In this document: piece after piece, positions 5,641 through 8,410 of the stretch
Layout of the letters: each line of letters begins with the position of its first letter
How positions within the stretch are numbered: position 1 is the stretch's first letter
Made by a program: the position numbers and the translations under genes
The notes under the pieces: model-generated
The model's input: only the letters and a program-made list of their open reading frames with translations
The model's database searches: none
Told to the model about the DNA's origin: nothing
From: an uncultured Eubacteriales bacterium
Lineage (GTDB): Bacteria > Bacillota > Clostridia > Oscillospirales > Acutalibacteraceae
DNA length: 8,410 nt
Assembly: GCA_934630995.1 (NCBI GenBank)
Contig: CAKTXU010000060.1
Span: forward strand, 1 to 8,410
Direction: 5' to 3'

Positions 5641-5886
5641 ATGCAGAAAACGGTGAATGAAATGAAGATCGGGGAGCAGGCCGTCGTTATCGGGCTGGGC
5701 TGCTCCGGGGCGCTGCGCCGCCGCATCATTGATATGGGCATCACGCCGGGTGCTGTGATTATCATGCGCAAGGCGGCGCCTATGGGTGATCCCCTGGAAA
5801 TCAACGTGCGGGGCTATGAGCTCAGCATCCGCCGCTCCGAGGCGCGGGAAATCACGGTGGAAACGGAAGGGGCGGCGTCCAGGTGA
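5641..5886 (+). CDS. feoA: FeoA ferrous iron transport accessory protein
   Basis: FeoA is a small cytoplasmic SH3-like beta-barrel protein that works with the FeoB ferrous iron transporter. The 81-residue length is typical. Family features seen are MKIGEQAVVIGLGCSGALRRRI near residues 8-29, the DMGITPGAVI turn (about 31-40) that is the most conserved part of FeoA, and GDPLEINVRGYELSIRRSEA (about 49-68), the closing strands with their R-x-x-EA ending. ATG 5641 is preceded by AGGA-rich sequence (5622-5634) and by a predicted sigma-A promoter. The stop codon overlaps the FeoB start by four bases (GTGA), so translation is coupled. No FeoC gene is seen downstream. Confidence 0.93.
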   Translation: MQKTVNEMKIGEQAVVIGLGCSGALRRRIIDMGITPGAVIIMRKAAPMGDPLEINVRGYELSIRRSEAREITVETEGAASR

Positions 5887-8048
5887 AGCGTACATACGCC
5901 CTGACAGGCAATCCCAATTGCGGAAAAACCACGCTGTTTAATGAACTGACCGGCTCCAGCCAGTATGTGGGAAATTGGCCGGGCGTTACCGTGGAGAAGA
6001 AGGCGGGACAGCTCAAATCCCACGGCGGAGACGTGACGGTCGTGGATCTTCCGGGTATATATTCGCTGTCGCCGTATTCGGCGGAAGAAATGGTGGCGCG
6101 GAATTTCGTCCTGGATGAAAAACCGGATGTGATCCTGGACGTTGTGGACGCCACCAATCTCGAGCGCAATCTTTATTTGACCCTGCAGCTGGCGGAGCTG
6201 GGCAGACCCATGGTCATTGCACTCAATATGATGGACATGCTCAAAGGGCAGGGTGTGGTCATCGATATACAAAAAATGGAGCATCTGCTCGGCCTGCCGG
6301 TGGTGCCGATTTCCGCCAGCCGAGGGCAGGGGATAAAGGAACTGGTGGAACGCGCCCACCACGACGGGGCCGAACGGATAGGGGGGACCCTGTCGGACTT
6401 TGATGAGCAGCGTCTTGCCGAACGGGCGGACAAACGCTATGGAGGTAGTCCCTATGTTCTGCATCAGCTACATGAACGGCGGGAACACCACAGCAACGAA
6501 TATCTCTCCACCCATGTTATCGACGACATCTATGCTGCGCCAATCATGGAGGCCATTCTCCGTATCGAAGATATTATCGAGCCAAAATGTATGAAAAAGG
6601 GCATGGCCCTCCGCTGGTCCGCCGTGAAAATCATCGATGACGACACCCCGACCATCGAAGCGCTGGAGCTGACTGACGGAGAAGCGCACCTTATCGATGA
6701 GATCATCCGTTCGCTGGAATCGCGTTACGGTGAGCGGGATATGATCATAGCGGATCAGAAATATAAATTCATCTGTCAAATTTGCGCGCAGTGTGTGACC
6801 CATCTCAAATCCCCGGGGGATCTGACCCTGTCGGATAAGATAGACCGCATCGCCACCAATAAATACCTCGCCCTGCCCCTGTTTGCGGGTATCATGCTGC
6901 TTGTGTTTTTCATCACCTTCGGGCCTCTGGGCAGCTGGATGACAGACGGACTGGACGGCCTCATCACCGATCATTTCACCCCTTGGGTCAGATCGGGACT
7001 GGAAGCTCTGAACGCGTCGGCCTGGGCGGTCAGTCTGGTATGCGACGGCATCATCAAAGGCGTCGGCTCCATCGTCTCCTTTTTTCCGCAGATTCTGCTG
7101 CTTTTCTTTTTTCTGTCTATTTTGGAGGACAGCGGTTATATGGCCAGGGCTGCCTTTATCATGGACAAGATGCTGCACAAAACCGGCCTGTCCGGGCGCT
7201 CCTTTGTTCCCATGCTGATGGGCTTTGGTTGCTCTGTTCCCGGTATTATGGCTGCACGCACGCTGGAAAACGAACGGGATCGCCGGATGACCATCATGCT
7301 GACTCCCTTTATGTCCTGCTCGGCCAAAATGCCGGTGTACGCCCTGTTCATCGCCGCCTTTTTTCCCAAGTATAAGGGCTTTGTCATTTTTGGAATTTAT
7401 ATTTTAGGCCTTGTCGTAGCTATTATCTGCGCCATGATTCTCAAGAGAACCGTGTTAAAGGGAGGGCATGCGCCCTTTGTAATGGAGCTGCCTCCCTATC
7501 GACTGCCCACCATTAAGACTCTCTGGATGCATTTGTTTGAACGGATTAAGGATTTTGCCGTCCGGGCGGGGACCATATTGCTGGGCGCGTCCATCGTCAT
7601 CTGGTTTTTGCAGTCCTTTAATGGGCAATTCCAGATGCTGACACCCGAGCAAGCAGGGGAGAGCCTGCTGGCATCTATGGGCAAATTCATTGCCCCGCTG
7701 TTCGCGCCTCTGGGCTTCGGGTTCTGGCAGGCGGCGGTGTCCCTTGTGGCCGGGCTCATCGCCAAGGAGGCGGTGGTCAGCACCATGACCATCCTTTTCA
7801 ATCCAGTCAATGAGGCGATGACCACCGTGCTGCAGGGTGTATTCACACCCGTCTCCGCCTTGTCATTTCTAGTCTTTGTACTGCTCTATATGCCCTGTGT
7901 CGCGGCCTTTTCGGCCATGCGAAGGGAGATGAACTCCCTTAAGTGGGCGGTGGGAACCGTGGCTTTTCAAACCGGCGTGGCCTGGATTGTTTCCTTTATG
8001 GTTTATCAATTCGGTTCGCTCGCTGTCAACCTAATCGGGTTATTATGA
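5883..8048 (+). CDS. feoB: FeoB ferrous iron transporter (GTPase-coupled membrane protein)
   Basis: FeoB imports Fe2+ across the cytoplasmic membrane under anaerobic conditions. At 721 residues it is full-length. The N-terminal GTPase domain shows G1 GNPNCGKT (9-16), a G2 region around T36 (NWPGVTVE), G3 DLPG (55-58), G4 NMMD (115-118) and G5 SASRGQG (144-150). A helical regulatory domain follows to about residue 325. The membrane part carries the conserved Gate segments: GFGCSVPGIMAARTLENERDRR, then TPFMSCSAKMPVYAL, each with the conserved Cys, and a second repeat around AGLIAKEAVVSTM and YMPCVAAFSAMRRE. Translation starts at GTG 5883, overlapping the feoA stop by four bases. The upstream match to a ribosome binding site is weak, as expected for coupled genes. 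There is nothing broken in the frame. Confidence 0.97.
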   Translation: MKRTYALTGNPNCGKTTLFNELTGSSQYVGNWPGVTVEKKAGQLKSHGGDVTVVDLPGIYSLSPYSAEEMVARNFVLDEKPDVILDVVDATNLERNLYLTLQLAELGRPMVIALNMMDMLKGQGVVIDIQKMEHLLGLPVVPISASRGQGIKELVERAHHDGAERIGGTLSDFDEQRLAERADKRYGGSPYVLHQLHERREHHSNEYLSTHVIDDIYAAPIMEAILRIEDIIEPKCMKKGMALRWSAVKIIDDDTPTIEALELTDGEAHLIDEIIRSLESRYGERDMIIADQKYKFICQICAQCVTHLKSPGDLTLSDKIDRIATNKYLALPLFAGIMLLVFFITFGPLGSWMTDGLDGLITDHFTPWVRSGLEALNASAWAVSLVCDGIIKGVGSIVSFFPQILLLFFFLSILEDSGYMARAAFIMDKMLHKTGLSGRSFVPMLMGFGCSVPGIMAARTLENERDRRMTIMLTPFMSCSAKMPVYALFIAAFFPKYKGFVIFGIYILGLVVAIICAMILKRTVLKGGHAPFVMELPPYRLPTIKTLWMHLFERIKDFAVRAGTILLGASIVIWFLQSFNGQFQMLTPEQAGESLLASMGKFIAPLFAPLGFGFWQAAVSLVAGLIAKEAVVSTMTILFNPVNEAMTTVLQGVFTPVSALSFLVFVLLYMPCVAAFSAMRREMNSLKWAVGTVAFQTGVAWIVSFMVYQFGSLAVNLIGLL

Positions 8049-8072
8049 CCCGGAAAAAGAATGGATGTTAAT

Positions 8073-8410
8073 ATGAAGCTGATTTCATGGAATGTCAATG
8101 GGCTCCGCGCATGTTTGGGAAAAGGCTTTGCGGACTTTTTCAAAGCGCAGGACGCCGACGTGTTCTGTCTGCAGGAGACGAAGCTGCAAGAGGGACAGGT
8201 ATCGCTGGAGCTTCCAGGTTACACCCAGTATTGGAACTACGCGCAAAAAAAAGGGTATTCCGGCACAGCCGTGTTCAGCCGGATTCCCCCCCTTTCCGTT
8301 CAATATGGAATGGGGCTTAAGGAGCACGATCAGGAAGGACGCCTGATAACCCTCGAATTTCCGGCCTTTTACTTGGTTACGGTCTACACGCCCAACGCGC
8401 AGGACGGTTT
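8073..8410 (+). CDS. xth: Exodeoxyribonuclease III (AP endonuclease), 3'-truncated by window edge
   Basis: This enzyme cuts DNA at abasic sites and removes 3'-blocking groups in base excision repair. About 112 residues of a family near 250 are visible. The start MKLISWNVNGLRACLGKGF is the classic family N-terminus, with N7 in the active-site strand. CLQETK follows with E35, the magnesium ligand (E34 in E. coli). Further on are YSGTAVFSR (the G-x-A-I/V-x-S motif), EGRLITLEF and VYTPNAQDG, all diagnostic. The frame is still open at base 8410. ATG 8073 gives the usual N-terminus; the in-frame ATG 8061 would add MDVN and cannot be excluded. It begins 24 bases after feoB with no terminator between, so read-through from feoAB is likely. 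Bacillus calls the gene exoA. Confidence 0.95.
   Translation, partial: MKLISWNVNGLRACLGKGFADFFKAQDADVFCLQETKLQEGQVSLELPGYTQYWNYAQKKGYSGTAVFSRIPPLSVQYGMGLKEHDQEGRLITLEFPAFYLVTVYTPNAQDG

Noticed and set aside
6388..6835. Twelve-base repeat GACCCTGTCGGA occurring twice in feoB
   Set aside because: Both copies encode a Thr-Leu-Ser-Asp stretch in the same frame, with no further similarity around them, so this is probably coincidence.
6468..7178. 236-residue open frame on the minus strand
   Set aside because: It is antisense to the well-supported feoB gene and shows no domain or ribosome binding site.
8087..8320. Short plus-strand frames near the right edge
   Set aside because: They overlap the exonuclease III gene in other frames, and the exonuclease frame carries all the conserved motifs.
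1..8410. tRNA, rRNA, CRISPR arrays, insertion sequences or phage genes
   Set aside because: No repeat-spacer pattern, tRNA-like fold, transposase or integrase motif was seen. The region is an ordinary chromosomal core segment.

Overview
The window is a GC-rich, densely coded stretch from what looks like an endospore-forming clostridial Firmicute. The evidence is the set of sporulation genes (SpoVM, SipL, SpoIVA and a SpoIVFA/SpoIVFB-like pair), the strong AAGGAGG-type ribosome binding sites, and a FeoAB iron system. SipL is the clostridial replacement for the SpoVID of Bacillus, so a clostridial origin is more likely than a bacillar one. A genus cannot be read from the sequence. All genes are on the + strand, and no gap without a gene exceeds about 150 bases.

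Region 1 (1-880): the 3' part of a thiamine diphosphokinase gene (thiN), a 47-residue two-helix membrane protein of unknown function, and the very short sporulation gene spoVM, closed by a textbook intrinsic terminator. A thiN-spoVM neighbourhood is also known from Bacillus subtilis, so this is an old synteny block.

Region 2 (881-5557): sipL, spoIVA, a membrane-anchored M23/LytM protein in the SpoIVFA position and a SpoIVFB-like site-2 protease, probably one transcription unit ending at a second terminator. All these products, with SpoVM, are expected to act at the mother-cell side of the outer forespore membrane. SpoVM senses the curved membrane, SpoIVA polymerises on it using ATP, and SipL ties SpoIVA to the coat. 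The SpoIVFA/FB pair is known for membrane-embedded activation of pro-sigma-K. The window therefore looks like a compact module combining the coat foundation with late mother-cell signalling. Notable departures from B. subtilis are a complete LytM active site in the SpoIVFA-position protein, a SpoIVFB without its C-terminal CBS domain, and a very cysteine-rich SipL.

Region 3 (5558-8410): a housekeeping-type promoter followed by feoA and feoB (ferrous iron uptake, overlapping by 4 bases). The start of an exodeoxyribonuclease III gene follows 24 bases later with no terminator between, and it runs off the window.
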